DNA of 64,000 nucleotides from Pontibacterium granulatum (GCF_029961155.1 NZ_JASBRH010000016.1:24435-88434), one strand, 5' to 3'. Shown: positions 40,952-49,464, numbered from the stretch's first letter. Program-made: numbers and translations. Notes: generated by a model not told the origin, from the letters alone.

Positions 40952-41944
40952 ATGAAAACACTTACGGTTAATCTGGCGTTGCAGGGAGGTGGCGCCCACG
41001 GAGCTTTCACGTGGGGGGTATTAGACCGCTTATTGGAAGAAGAATGGCTGGAATTTGAGGGTATCAGCGGGACGAGCGCCGGAGCCATGAATGCTGTACT
41101 GCTGGCCGACGGTTGGCGTAGCGGAGGGCGTTGTGGTGCTCGGGCCAAACTAGGCCAGTTCTGGTTGGCCGTGTCTGGCAGCAAGCATGGCTTTGAACTG
41201 CCAGGAAAGATCCATCAGCCGATGGCACGTTGGCTGATGCATACAACTCAGTATGTTTCTCCTTATGATGTGGGGATGCTGGATAGTAATCCTCTGCGTA
41301 AAATTGTGGATGAGTGTATAAGCTTTGCTGCGCTGCGAAAAAACAGCCCGTTTAAGCTCTATATTGCAGCCACCGAGGTGAGTTCCGGCAAACTGCGGCT
41401 CTTCAATGAACAGGAGCTGACCTCCGATCATCTGTTGGCGTCGGCCTGCCTGCCAAGCATCCACAGGGCGATCGAGCTGGACGGAAAACATTACTGGGAC
41501 GGCGGTTTCTCTGCCAATCCGGCGGTATCTCCGCTCGTTTACGATTGCGATTCACACGATATTCTCCTGGTGCTGCTGCAACCCCTAGAGCGGGGCAAGT
41601 TGCCTATGACGGCTGATTCGATTGCTGAACGCGTGGCTGATATGGGGTTTCAGAACACCTTTATGGCTGAGATGCGGGAGATTGTGCGGCAGAAGTCCCA
41701 GGCGCACCGGCGGCGGTTTTTCCCGGCCCGCGCCGAACGGCAATTAAAAAAAATGCGGTTGCATCTACTGAAGAATGAAGAGCTGTTCAGCGAGCTGGGG
41801 CGGCTGACGAAATACGACAACCGCCAGAGTTTTCTGCTTAGCCTCAAGGAGGCAGGGCGAATCCGGGCGGCCCAATGGTTGGCTCAACACCGACCGAAGA
41901 TAGGGCGGGCGGCCAGTTGTGATATCCAACAGTTGTTCGGTTAG
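40952..41944 (+). CDS. Patatin-like phospholipase
   Basis: The 330-residue protein shows the oxyanion loop GGGAHGAFTWG near residue 12, the nucleophile elbow GTSAG (Ser near residue 40), and the catalytic Asp in WDGGFSANP (near 183). This Ser-Asp dyad hydrolyses acyl chains from lipids. There is no signal peptide, so it probably acts in the cytoplasm or on the inner membrane. It may belong to the PHB-granule or RpoH-linked branch, but I cannot decide. AGGTAAGTT precedes the ATG. Confidence 0.93.
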   Translation: MKTLTVNLALQGGGAHGAFTWGVLDRLLEEEWLEFEGISGTSAGAMNAVLLADGWRSGGRCGARAKLGQFWLAVSGSKHGFELPGKIHQPMARWLMHTTQYVSPYDVGMLDSNPLRKIVDECISFAALRKNSPFKLYIAATEVSSGKLRLFNEQELTSDHLLASACLPSIHRAIELDGKHYWDGGFSANPAVSPLVYDCDSHDILLVLLQPLERGKLPMTADSIAERVADMGFQNTFMAEMREIVRQKSQAHRRRFFPARAERQLKKMRLHLLKNEELFSELGRLTKYDNRQSFLLSLKEAGRIRAAQWLAQHRPKIGRAASCDIQQLFG

Positions 41945-41961
41945 GTAAAGCAGAGGGGCGG

Positions 41962-43262
41962 TTAAACCGCTGCCTCCGTCTCTTGAGTTGCGTGCTTCTT
42001 GCGCGCCTTTTTACGCTTTTGCTTGTTTTGGTACATCGCCTGATCTGCACCCTGAAGAAGAATTTCACTGTCCTGGCCGTCTTCGTTACAGCAGGCCAGA
42101 CCAACGCTGGTGGCGAGGGAAAATTCAATATCGCCGTATGTCACCGCGTGACCATTCACCAGCGATTGGATACGCTCCACATAGCGCTGTGCTTGGTCCC
42201 GGTTTGTATGCCCAAGCACTACCAAAAATTCGTCACCCCCCAGGCGGACTGCAGTATCGGTTGGGCGCAGATTCTTGCGGATCAGATTGGCGAACTCAAC
42301 GAGGGCAATATCACCGGCGTCGTGACCATACACGTCGTTGATCTGCTTAAAACCATCCAGATCCATCATCGCTAAGGCAAAACCCTGGTTATGCCGCTGA
42401 AAGCGACAGATCTCTTCAGCGAGTGTTTCTGCGAGCTTATTGCGGTTGTAGAGGCCGGTGAGGGTGTCAGTGACGGACAGATGGGCGACTTCACGATAGG
42501 CGTCTTTAAGCCGCCCATTCTTCTGGTTGAAGGCGGTTTCGATCTGCTGGATCTCGCGAATCTCGCGAATCTCGCTCTCGATATTCACGGTTTTGTCCAG
42601 ATCGTCATGGCTGGAGATACGGTTGATCTGGTGTACGAGTCGCTCTACCGGCTCTTCGATCTGGGAGACCATAAAACGCTTAAACAGCCAGTAACAAAAA
42701 GTGATCGCAAAGATCAGGCTGAGGAAGGTGGTCATAATGCTGCCTGAAAGGCTGACGCGCACGGATGAAAATGGATAGGTCACGCTTAAAATACCTGCTG
42801 TTGCGCCGACTGTGCCTTGGGTGTGGCAGGCTAGGCACTCTTCGCGCAGATGGATGCGTTTGGTGTAAGTGACACCTGTGTCCCAGTGGTACTCGATCAA
42901 TGACGTACCCTGCTGCGAGGTAAGGAATGCGCTTTGTTCAACAGTGGGTGTATTGGCATTACGACGACCAAACTGGTATTCCAGCAACTCTGAGCGGTGG
43001 AGTTCGAGCGTCATATCCGGTGCGCGGGCATTCAGATCGATGAAAATCTGGTCGATACTATGCTTGTCCCAACCGGTCATCATTGCACTGTAGAGCCGGT
43101 CAAATACGATGCCGGTGAGGTACTCACCCTCTTTTTCCAGTGCCTTCTGGGCATAAAAAAGTTGTGGAGCAGGAACAGAAATACAGTCACAGATGCGCAA
43201 ACCAGCAGCGCGCGGTGCATCACCTGCTTCAGTTTTTTGTGCAGCGGAATAGTTGTAATCAT
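41962..43262 (-). CDS. Heme-c (DUF3365/Tll0287-like) diguanylate cyclase, frameshifted near its N-terminus
   Basis: The downstream frame encodes a periplasmic domain with the heme-c attachment motif CLACH (in LREECLACHTQG), a membrane helix (TTFLSLIFAITFCYWLFKRF), a HAMP-like linker and a GGDEF domain with RLGGDEF and an intact RxxD inhibitory site (RPTD). The expected N-terminal signal anchor (MITTIPLHKKLKQ, then ALLVCASVTVFLFLLHNFF) lies in another frame. The two frames meet exactly at a run of six A (T on the coding strand) at 43155-43160. One extra T would restore a continuous protein. The start ATG is at 43260-43262. Confidence 0.85.
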
Positions 43263-43482
43263 TAGATACCGGGTGCAACTAACTTTTATGTAACCGGCGC
43301 TGAAGACCGCTCTGCTCACTACCGATACAGCTGGTGTGTCAGGCCGTTATTGAATGTTTATCTGGTTAATTGTCGCACAGTTATAAGGGGCTTTTAAACA
43401 GGGAATTAGAAATGTCTGGACCTGAGAAGATTCAACCTCCATAATTCCTACCAAATTGGTTGGTTATTATTTTGAGTTGAGT

Positions 43483-44607
43483 ATGTTTTCCAATCTCTTC
43501 GGTAAGAAACGGACAGCGGAGCAAACGATGACAGCACCGGAACAGAGCCAGGTAGAAATTGCCCTTCAGCAGATTCAGGACCCATACCTTAAGCAGGATC
43601 TGATGACGGCGGGTGTCCTGAAGGAGATTCGCACTGCAGGTGACAAGCGCCTTGTCGTGCTGGAGTTTCCCTATCCGTGTGCAGGTAAGCAGGATGATAT
43701 TCGCCAACAGGTAAAAGCTGCGCTGGGTGAAGATACTGAAGTTGAGATCAGCACCAACATCCAACCGCATGCCGGTCAGCATCAACTGCCGAATATGGCA
43801 CAGGTGAAAAATATCGTTGCTGTTGCCTCCGGTAAAGGTGGGGTAGGCAAGTCCACCACCACCGTAAACCTGGCACTGGCGATGGCCGCAGAAGGTGCCA
43901 AAGTGGGCATCATGGATGCGGATATCTACGGCCCGAGCCAGGGCCTGATGCTGGGCGTGGAAGGTAAGCGTCCGGAGCCGGTGGGTGACAAGCATATGAA
44001 ACCGGTGGTGTCCCACGGTATTCAGTCCATGTCGATGTCCTACCTGATCGACGAAAACACTCCGATGGTATGGCGTGGCCCGATGGTGGCGGGTGCCCTG
44101 CAGCAGCTGATGACCCAAACACTGTGGGAAGATCTGGACTACCTGTTTGTGGATATGCCGCCAGGTACCGGTGATGTGCAGCTGACCCTGTCCCAGAAAG
44201 TGCCGGTAGCGGGTGCGGTTGTGGTGACTACGCCTCAGGATATCGCGTTGCTGGACGCCAAGAAGGGCGTAGAGATGTTCCGCAAGGTGGACATCCCAGT
44301 GCTGGGTGTGGTGGAAAATATGAGCACCCACATCTGCAGTAATTGTGGTCATATCGAACACATCTTTGGTGAAGGCGGTGGCGAGCGTATCTCCGAGCAA
44401 TACGATACTGAGCTGTTGGGCAACCTGCCGCTCTCTCTGTCGATCCGCCAGCAGGTGGATGCAGGTCACCCAACGGTGCTGTCAGATCCAGACAGCGCAG
44501 AAGCTGAGCTGTATCGCGATATCGCACGCAAAGTGGGCGCGGTTCTGGCGATACGTGGCAAAGCAGCGCCGGTGGCCTTCCCGAATATCTCAGTAGAGGA
44601 AGACTGA
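43483..44607 (+). CDS. apbC: Iron-sulfur cluster carrier Mrp/ApbC
   Basis: The 374-residue protein has an N-terminal MIP18/DUF59 domain (EIALQQIQDPYLKQDLMTAGVLKEI) and a ParA/MinD-type ATPase with the deviant Walker A SGKGGVGKSTT, VDMPPGTGD and the C-terminal CSNCGH (CxxC), which carries a bridging 4Fe-4S cluster. It delivers clusters to apoproteins in the cytoplasm. ATG 43483 begins MFSNLFGKK; an upstream in-frame start adds nine residues without a good ribosome-binding site. The neighbour dcd commonly accompanies it in gammaproteobacteria. Confidence 0.95.
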   Translation: MFSNLFGKKRTAEQTMTAPEQSQVEIALQQIQDPYLKQDLMTAGVLKEIRTAGDKRLVVLEFPYPCAGKQDDIRQQVKAALGEDTEVEISTNIQPHAGQHQLPNMAQVKNIVAVASGKGGVGKSTTTVNLALAMAAEGAKVGIMDADIYGPSQGLMLGVEGKRPEPVGDKHMKPVVSHGIQSMSMSYLIDENTPMVWRGPMVAGALQQLMTQTLWEDLDYLFVDMPPGTGDVQLTLSQKVPVAGAVVVTTPQDIALLDAKKGVEMFRKVDIPVLGVVENMSTHICSNCGHIEHIFGEGGGERISEQYDTELLGNLPLSLSIRQQVDAGHPTVLSDPDSAEAELYRDIARKVGAVLAIRGKAAPVAFPNISVEED

Positions 44608-44643
44608 TTAACGCCTGATGGGATAACGGTGCGTATTTAACTT

Positions 44644-44689
44644 TGTAGGGCAGCCTTCAGGCTGCCGGCAGGCTAAAGCCTGCCCTACA
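44644..44689. repeat. Three-armed inverted-repeat element, copy 2
   Basis: The outer stem TGTAGGG/CCCTACA encloses CAGCC-ttca-GGCTG and GCAGGC-taaa-GCCTGC, joined by CCG. Compared with the copy at 38329 the second hairpin changes GCAGCG/CGCTGC to GCAGGC/GCCTGC, with both strands altered together, so the fold is preserved. Confidence 0.88.
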
Positions 44690-44735
44690 GAGGTGATTTT
44701 CTACAAAAACACCGCTGGTCAAAAAATGTTCATGT

Positions 44736-44775
44736 AAAAGCCGCGATTTTGTCACGATTGATTGCGGCTTTTTTT
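44736..44775 (+). terminator. Terminator between mrp and dcd
   Basis: AAAAGCCGC pairs with GCGGCTTTT across a 19-base loop and ends in a run of seven T. Confidence 0.85.
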
Positions 44776-44838
44776 ATGGAAAAAAGGTAGAATACTGCCT
44801 CTTTTTTTGTATGCAGACTTTGTTAAACGGAACTCTAC

Positions 44839-45405
44839 ATGGGTATTAAATCAGATTCCTGGATTCGTAAGATGTCGCAGGAGCACGAAATGATCGCACC
44901 GTTCGAGCCTAATCAGGTTCGTCACACCGACGGCGGTCGTATCGTCTCTTATGGTACTTCCAGCTACGGCTACGACGTACGTTGTGCAGATGAGTTCAAG
45001 ATCTTTACTAACATCAACTCCTCCGTTGTTGATCCAAAAGATTTCGACGAGAACAGCTTTGTTGATGTGAAGTCTGACGTCTGCATTATCCCGCCAAACT
45101 CTTTTGCGCTGGCGCGTACCGTCGAGTACTTCAAAATTCCACGTGATGTGCTGACTATCTGTCTGGGTAAGAGCACCTATGCCCGTTGCGGTATCATCGT
45201 GAACGTAACCCCTCTGGAGCCAGAGTGGGAAGGTCACGTAACACTGGAATTCTCTAACACCACGCCTCTGCCTGCGAAGATCTATGCCAACGAAGGCGTG
45301 GCACAGATGCTGTTCCTGGGCGCTGATGAAGTGTGCGAAACCTCTTATAAGGATCGCGACGGTAAATATCAGGGACAGACCGGCGTTGTTGTTCCTCGTA
45401 CCTGA
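44839..45405 (+). CDS. dcd: dCTP deaminase
   Basis: The 188-residue homotrimeric enzyme converts dCTP to dUTP for thymidylate synthesis. Visible are [45 protein letters not shown] with the catalytic Glu, and the closing [12 protein letters not shown]. Length and motifs match E. coli Dcd. It lies after the mrp terminator and presumably has its own promoter in the 60 bases between. Confidence 0.97.
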   Translation: MGIKSDSWIRKMSQEHEMIAPFEPNQVRHTDGGRIVSYGTSSYGYDVRCADEFKIFTNINSSVVDPKDFDENSFVDVKSDVCIIPPNSFALARTVEYFKIPRDVLTICLGKSTYARCGIIVNVTPLEPEWEGHVTLEFSNTTPLPAKIYANEGVAQMLFLGADEVCETSYKDRDGKYQGQTGVVVPRT

Positions 45406-45428
45406 TAACACTCCTGTAATTGAGATTA

Positions 45429-46073
45429 ATGAAAGAAACGCGTAAAGACATTGCCTCATTCTGGGAGCAGCTGGAGAAGACTATCGACCAGCTGCTGGTT
45501 AGCCGTTCAGACGATCGCTTCGAAGCAGATTCTTTGCTGAAGAAGTACCGTGATCAGCTACAGAAGATTGACCGCAACCTGACATTCCATTTCGAGCGTG
45601 ACGATGAGTCCGAAGGCCCGGTGGAGATGATCTTTGGTTGTGACGGTTTTCCTGAGTCCATCGCTACGGTGCTGAGCCTGATTGGCGCGGCGCCAAATGT
45701 GAAGGGCATCAACTTTAAGGCGTTCAACCACCGCTATGACCCAGTGCCAACACACGTGCACGTGGGGGATGAGCTGTGTGAAATCAAGGATTTCTGGTTC
45801 AGCCTGCGTCAGGTAAATGGTCGTTTGCACCTGGAAGTCTACATGGAAGATGTGCCGAAAGTGCTGGATATGGATCCGCGCGTTGAAGCGGTGATGATCT
45901 TCCTGGATGCACTGATCGGTGAATACGAGCTGATGACCCGCATTTGGGCGCTGGATTGGTTTGAGAAGCCGGTCGCACCGGAAGACTTCGGTTTTATACC
46001 GCTGTCTCGACTGCGTGAAGTCTTCGACGACATCAAAGTCGACTCAAGACCTGTGGGTATTACGCTGCACTGA
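45429..46073 (+). CDS. Conserved-looking hypothetical protein
   Basis: From ATG 45429 the protein is 214 residues, acidic, with no signal peptide or membrane helix. The N-terminal 50 residues are helical (DIASFWEQLEKTIDQLL), followed by an alpha/beta region (PVEMIFGCDGFPESIATVLSLIGAAP, FKAFNHRY) and a helical end (VEAVMIFLDALIGEYELMTRIWALDW). It follows dcd by 23 bases and may be cotranscribed with it. I do not recognise the family. Codon use matches housekeeping neighbours. Confidence 0.82.
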   Translation: MKETRKDIASFWEQLEKTIDQLLVSRSDDRFEADSLLKKYRDQLQKIDRNLTFHFERDDESEGPVEMIFGCDGFPESIATVLSLIGAAPNVKGINFKAFNHRYDPVPTHVHVGDELCEIKDFWFSLRQVNGRLHLEVYMEDVPKVLDMDPRVEAVMIFLDALIGEYELMTRIWALDWFEKPVAPEDFGFIPLSRLREVFDDIKVDSRPVGITLH

Positions 46074-46094
46074 TCGAGTAGTCGAATTAAGACC

Positions 46095-46124
46095 ACGGCC
46101 AGTACTTCCTTTGCTGGCCGTTTT
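46095..46124 (+). terminator. Rho-independent terminator
   Basis: ACGGCCAG pairs with CTGGCCGT, followed by TTTTC. It ends the dcd-hypothetical transcript. Confidence 0.88.
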
Positions 46125-46148
46125 CTTATCTACACCAATCCTGGACCA

Positions 46149-46235
46149 TTAATTATCTGATGGGATAAATATGGTGCCTTCCCCTTCCTGAACTTCAATG
46201 GTGTCTGCGCTGCTGGCGTGGTGAAAAACGTACAT
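46149..46235 (-). CDS. 28-residue small protein with a strong ribosome-binding site
   Basis: On the minus strand GAGGAGGGAGTTTTG precedes an ATG at ideal spacing. The frame encodes 28 residues beginning MYVFHHASSADTIEV and ending GTIFIPSDN, then TAA. The Shine-Dalgarno site is one of the strongest in the window. The mature sequence is acidic and beta-like. The function is unknown; a leader or regulatory peptide is also possible. Confidence 0.6.
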   Translation of the reverse strand: MYVFHHASSADTIEVQEGEGTIFIPSDN

Positions 46236-46352
46236 CAAAACTCCCTCCTCGATATTTATGGTGTTCCACACTAAGTTAATCGACCATAATCAAAGAAAGA
46301 TTAGGGTCGGATTGCCACCTCTGTTAATCTAGAAGCCTTGATTTGAGGAGCG

Positions 46353-47156
46353 ATGATGAGCGGTTTGCTGACACAGATTCTGGATGAAGTGCGTATAGAG
46401 TATCTGGAACGGATGCGGGAAAACGGGTTTACCCAGCCTTACCTGACGGCAGAGAAGCTCTGTCATGAAAAGCTGTTTCTGGATTGCGATGTATTGGCGG
46501 AAATTATTGACCAAGATCCAACCCTGTTAGCGGCGCGTGCCGGTAATCTAATCATGAACAAGCAGGAGCAGGAAAACCCCTCGGTCGGGGTGATTATCTG
46601 CAGTAATATCCTGGCCGCCGCGCTGGAAGGTCTGCTCTCCGTTGCGGTTGATCACGAATGGATTGAGGTGGACGAAAGTGACAACATCCTGGTGGATGAA
46701 GAGGAGCTGAGTCAGGACACCCAGTACCCGATTCTCGTGGACTTCAGTCAGTCAGAAATCGCACGTCAGAACCTGACCAAACCCGGTATCAGTGAACTCA
46801 GCCAGTTGTTTGGCAGTGCTGAAGAAGCTTACCTGCGCGCGCTTAAGCAGTGTTCCAGCGATGCGTATCAGAAAGCGTTGCAGATCTCCTCTGACTACTC
46901 CGTATTCGCACCGCAGGACATCGCACCGTTAGTGATGGAGAATCCTCTGCTGCTGGGTTTGCGTCCCGATGACCTGATCGACGAGGACCTGTTTGAAGGG
47001 GACCCACCGGCCGGTCTGATTATCAGTAGCCACCTGACGCGTATGTTGCTGGGTGAACTGCTTGAGCTGGGGGCTAAAGAGGGCGTTCTGGCCGTTGATA
47101 GCCACGGCAATGTGATTATCCCCTCCGACCCAGATGAGAAAACGATTGTGCACTAA
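46353..47156 (+). CDS. Hypothetical protein with an internal duplication
   Basis: The 267-residue acidic cytoplasmic protein has two similar halves. Residues 46-118 (LAEIIDQDPTLLAARAGNLI, SVGVIICSNILAAALEGLL, DESDNILV) match residues 188-260 (IAPLVMENPLLLGLRPDDLI, PAGLIISSHLTRMLLGELL, DSHGNVII) in order and spacing. Each half also has a helical lead-in (IEYLERMR and EAYLRALK). GAGGAGCG precedes two adjacent ATG codons. No family is recognised. A terminator follows the stop. Confidence 0.83.
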   Translation: MMSGLLTQILDEVRIEYLERMRENGFTQPYLTAEKLCHEKLFLDCDVLAEIIDQDPTLLAARAGNLIMNKQEQENPSVGVIICSNILAAALEGLLSVAVDHEWIEVDESDNILVDEEELSQDTQYPILVDFSQSEIARQNLTKPGISELSQLFGSAEEAYLRALKQCSSDAYQKALQISSDYSVFAPQDIAPLVMENPLLLGLRPDDLIDEDLFEGDPPAGLIISSHLTRMLLGELLELGAKEGVLAVDSHGNVIIPSDPDEKTIVH

Positions 47157-47178
47157 GCCAAGCGCCACCGGATAAATC

Positions 47179-47205
47179 AACACCTCGCAGATGCGGGGTG
47201 TTTTT
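47179..47205 (+). terminator. Rho-independent terminator
   Basis: CACCTCGC pairs with GCGGGGTG (one T-G wobble) around an AGAT loop, followed by five T. Confidence 0.88.
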
Positions 47206-47253
47206 GTATATGGCCTATGGTTTAAAGAACAATATCGTGAATGGGGGCGCGGA

Positions 47254-47895
47254 ATGCATCTGGTGATGTTCGATATCGACGGTACGTTGATTGAATCCTA
47301 CGACTTTGACGAACAGTGTTTTCTCGCGGCAATCGACGAGGTGTTGGGGATTCAGATCGATGCGCGATGGGATCGTTATCCCCACGTGACCGACGCCGGC
47401 ATCCTGGATGAGATTCTGAGCCAGCCGAGTTACCTGCCTGATCGCGCGCTACTGGAAGTGCAGATCAGAGCGAGCTTTATGCAAAATCTCACCTTGTATC
47501 TCGAAAACAATAGCGTTGAGCCTATCGCAGGTGCAATCGAGTTTTTGGAGCACTTGAAACAGCGTGAAGATGTGGTTTTGGCTATCGCAACAGGCGGCTG
47601 GTACGAGTCGGCAACGATGAAACTGGAGGCTGCGGGGTTGGACGTGAATGGCATCGCTCTGGCGACCTCTTCCGATCATATTGCGCGTGTTGAGATTATG
47701 AAGCTCGCAGAAGCGCGGGCTGCTGAGCAGCCACTGCTATCCCGTACCTACTTTGGTGACGCGGCCTGGGATAAAAAGGCATCAAGAGCTCTGGATTACA
47801 ACTTTGTGTTGTTGGGGGATCGGGTGGAGCATCACCAGGCAATGTCGGATTATCTGGATATTGAGACCGCCACGCGTTTCATCGGGCTAGAGTAA
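47254..47895 (+). CDS. HAD-superfamily hydrolase
   Basis: From ATG 47254 the 213-residue protein has the HAD nucleophile motif FDIDGTLI (motif I), a helical cap, motif II ATGG (LAIATGGWYES), and motif IV YFGDAAWDKKAS. It probably dephosphorylates a small metabolite; phosphoglycolate phosphatase-like members share this plan, and glycolate genes occur elsewhere in the window, but the link is speculative. An in-frame start 63 bases upstream lies over the preceding terminator and was rejected. Confidence 0.88.
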   Translation: MHLVMFDIDGTLIESYDFDEQCFLAAIDEVLGIQIDARWDRYPHVTDAGILDEILSQPSYLPDRALLEVQIRASFMQNLTLYLENNSVEPIAGAIEFLEHLKQREDVVLAIATGGWYESATMKLEAAGLDVNGIALATSSDHIARVEIMKLAEARAAEQPLLSRTYFGDAAWDKKASRALDYNFVLLGDRVEHHQAMSDYLDIETATRFIGLE

Positions 47896-47908
47896 AAAAT
47901 GCGTGTTT

Positions 47909-48961
47909 TTACCAATGATCAATGTCTGTAACAGCAGCGAGTTTACCGATCAGGCGTCGATTCTGTTCGCGTAAGCTCATTTCGTAGTGCTGCGGGTTGC
48001 GTAGGCGGTTCTCGATCTCTTCAGCGATAGCGGTGGCCAGTTTGCTCAGCAGATCGGCTTTTGCTGTTGCGTAACTGGATTCGGTCAAATGACGGATATA
48101 GGAGCGAGCCGGTGCAAACTGGGTATAGGTGCTTTGCTGTTCCATATCGCTGAAGCGGTAGCTTTTTAAGTTGATGCCGGCTTTAAATGAGCGGTATTGG
48201 AGGTAGCTAGCTGTGTCCATTGTCGGGGATTTATTGCTGAACTCCAGCTCAAAGTCATCGTTTTCGATCGCATCAAGTTGGGTCATGTAGATGGATTCCC
48301 ACTGGCCGGTGACCATTGTTGCCAGGGTATCGGCAAACAGTTCGTGATAGGGCGCGATCACCCGGTATAGCGACGGCCGTATTGTCTTGCTGGTGTAGAG
48401 GGAATACAGCGTCTTGAGTTCACGATCGATCGGGCGAGAAGCTTCCAGCTTCGCCAGAAGCAGGCGGGACTCCTGGAGCGTTCTGGTCAAATTGCCTTCC
48501 ATCCGTGTGTAGCCTCTCTCCCTCAGTTCGAGAAGGTAACGACTGTCATCCTCAATATCTGCCTGCAGTTCGCTGATCTTCACAGTCACATCGGCATCGC
48601 GAATCTGTTTACGTAGCTGGTAGTACTGTATTGCCGCTGAGCGCTCCAGCAGGAAACTGTCGAGCAGGGCGTGGGCGTACTCGTGAAACAGTTCGACCGG
48701 GATGTAGGCTTCGTCGAGCAGGAGCAATTTCAATTTCAGATCGTATTCTGGGGTGCCGTGGGTACGGGCTACCCTGACCGATTGCGGGATAGGCTGGAAG
48801 TGATCGCCCAGAAAGCGGTTCACCTGGCTGATACGGGAACGAATGCTCTGTTCCCAAACTTCGCCGGGTGAGTTGAGCACTAGAATTTCCTGAGCACTGA
48901 TCGGCGCAGCAAGCAGCATTAAGAACAGTGACAGCAGGTGGAATCGTTTAGCAAAATTCAT
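47909..48961 (-). CDS. Putative periplasmic zinc metallopeptidase (gluzincin-like)
   Basis: The 350-residue protein has a signal peptide (HLLSLFLMLLAAPISAQE). Near residue 93 it has HEYAH within VELFHEYAHALLDSFLL, the HExxH zinc site, and near residue 207 ELFAD within PYHELFADTLATM, fitting the ExxxD third-ligand pattern of gluzincins. A helical insert of about 100 residues separates them. I do not recognise a named family. It is probably a secreted or periplasmic peptidase. The 3' end faces the HAD gene convergently, 13 bases apart. Confidence 0.78.
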   Translation of the reverse strand: MNFAKRFHLLSLFLMLLAAPISAQEILVLNSPGEVWEQSIRSRISQVNRFLGDHFQPIPQSVRVARTHGTPEYDLKLKLLLLDEAYIPVELFHEYAHALLDSFLLERSAAIQYYQLRKQIRDADVTVKISELQADIEDDSRYLLELRERGYTRMEGNLTRTLQESRLLLAKLEASRPIDRELKTLYSLYTSKTIRPSLYRVIAPYHELFADTLATMVTGQWESIYMTQLDAIENDDFELEFSNKSPTMDTASYLQYRSFKAGINLKSYRFSDMEQQSTYTQFAPARSYIRHLTESSYATAKADLLSKLATAIAEEIENRLRNPQHYEMSLREQNRRLIGKLAAVTDIDHW

Positions 48962-49183
48962 AACGGTTGGGGGAGGATCCGTTCCCTATCTGGCCGTGTC
49001 CGGCAGGTGCTTTCCATTGAAAGGGATAGCTTAACACGGTTGATTGCATGCAGGTCGCTTTTGGCGGGGCGTATGTATTAGCGAATCACACGATGCAAGC
49101 ATTTGTGGATGGAATAAACCAGCAAACAAAAACAGCCGGAGTTTCCGGCCATTTGTTGCACGTGGCCGATTCAGGCTTCGGTC
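48962..49183. other. Intergenic region before the small lipoprotein gene end
   Basis: No gene is visible. The region contains the minus-strand terminator at 49124-49149 and the presumed promoter of the metallopeptidase. Confidence 0.4.
49124..49149 (-). terminator. Terminator of the small lipoprotein gene
   Basis: Read on the minus strand, GCCGGA-aac-TCCGGC is followed by TGTTTTTGTTT. It lies 35 bases after the lipoprotein stop. Confidence 0.8.
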
Positions 49184-49333
49184 CTAATCATTTGGCCCCG
49201 GCATATCCGCGCATGCATCGGTAAGTTCAAATTTTATGCTGGAGATAACTGGTGGGGAGGCGGCTTTCGGGTCTTGGCAACCGGTAAGAACGACGCTTGT
49301 TGTAATGAGTAGAGAAGCTAACGTCAGTCGCAT
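49184..49333 (-). CDS. Small predicted lipoprotein (49 aa)
   Basis: The minus-strand frame begins MRLTLASLLITTSVVLTGCQ, a short type II signal peptide with lipobox VLTGC. The mature peptide of 31 residues is DPKAASPPVISSIKFELTDA followed by CADMPGPND, with a second Cys. No strong ribosome-binding site is seen, but a terminator follows. It lies downstream of tolC on the same strand, beyond the tolC terminator. The function is unknown. Confidence 0.7.
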   Translation of the reverse strand: MRLTLASLLITTSVVLTGCQDPKAASPPVISSIKFELTDACADMPGPND

Positions 49334-49433
49334 GGAAATGCGTCTTTTTGAATAAGCAAAGTCCTATTAAGGTTTGCTCTCCGTAAGGGGGAAGGTTAAC
49401 CAACACTACTGACTTTTTCTGGGTGAAAAGCGT

Positions 49434-49464
49434 AAAAAGGCAGTGACAGTGATCACTGCCTTTT
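49434..49464. terminator. Bidirectional terminator after tolC
   Basis: GGCAGTGA pairs with TCACTGCC around a six-base loop, with AAAAA before and TTTT after. It ends the efflux operon on the minus strand. Confidence 0.88.
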
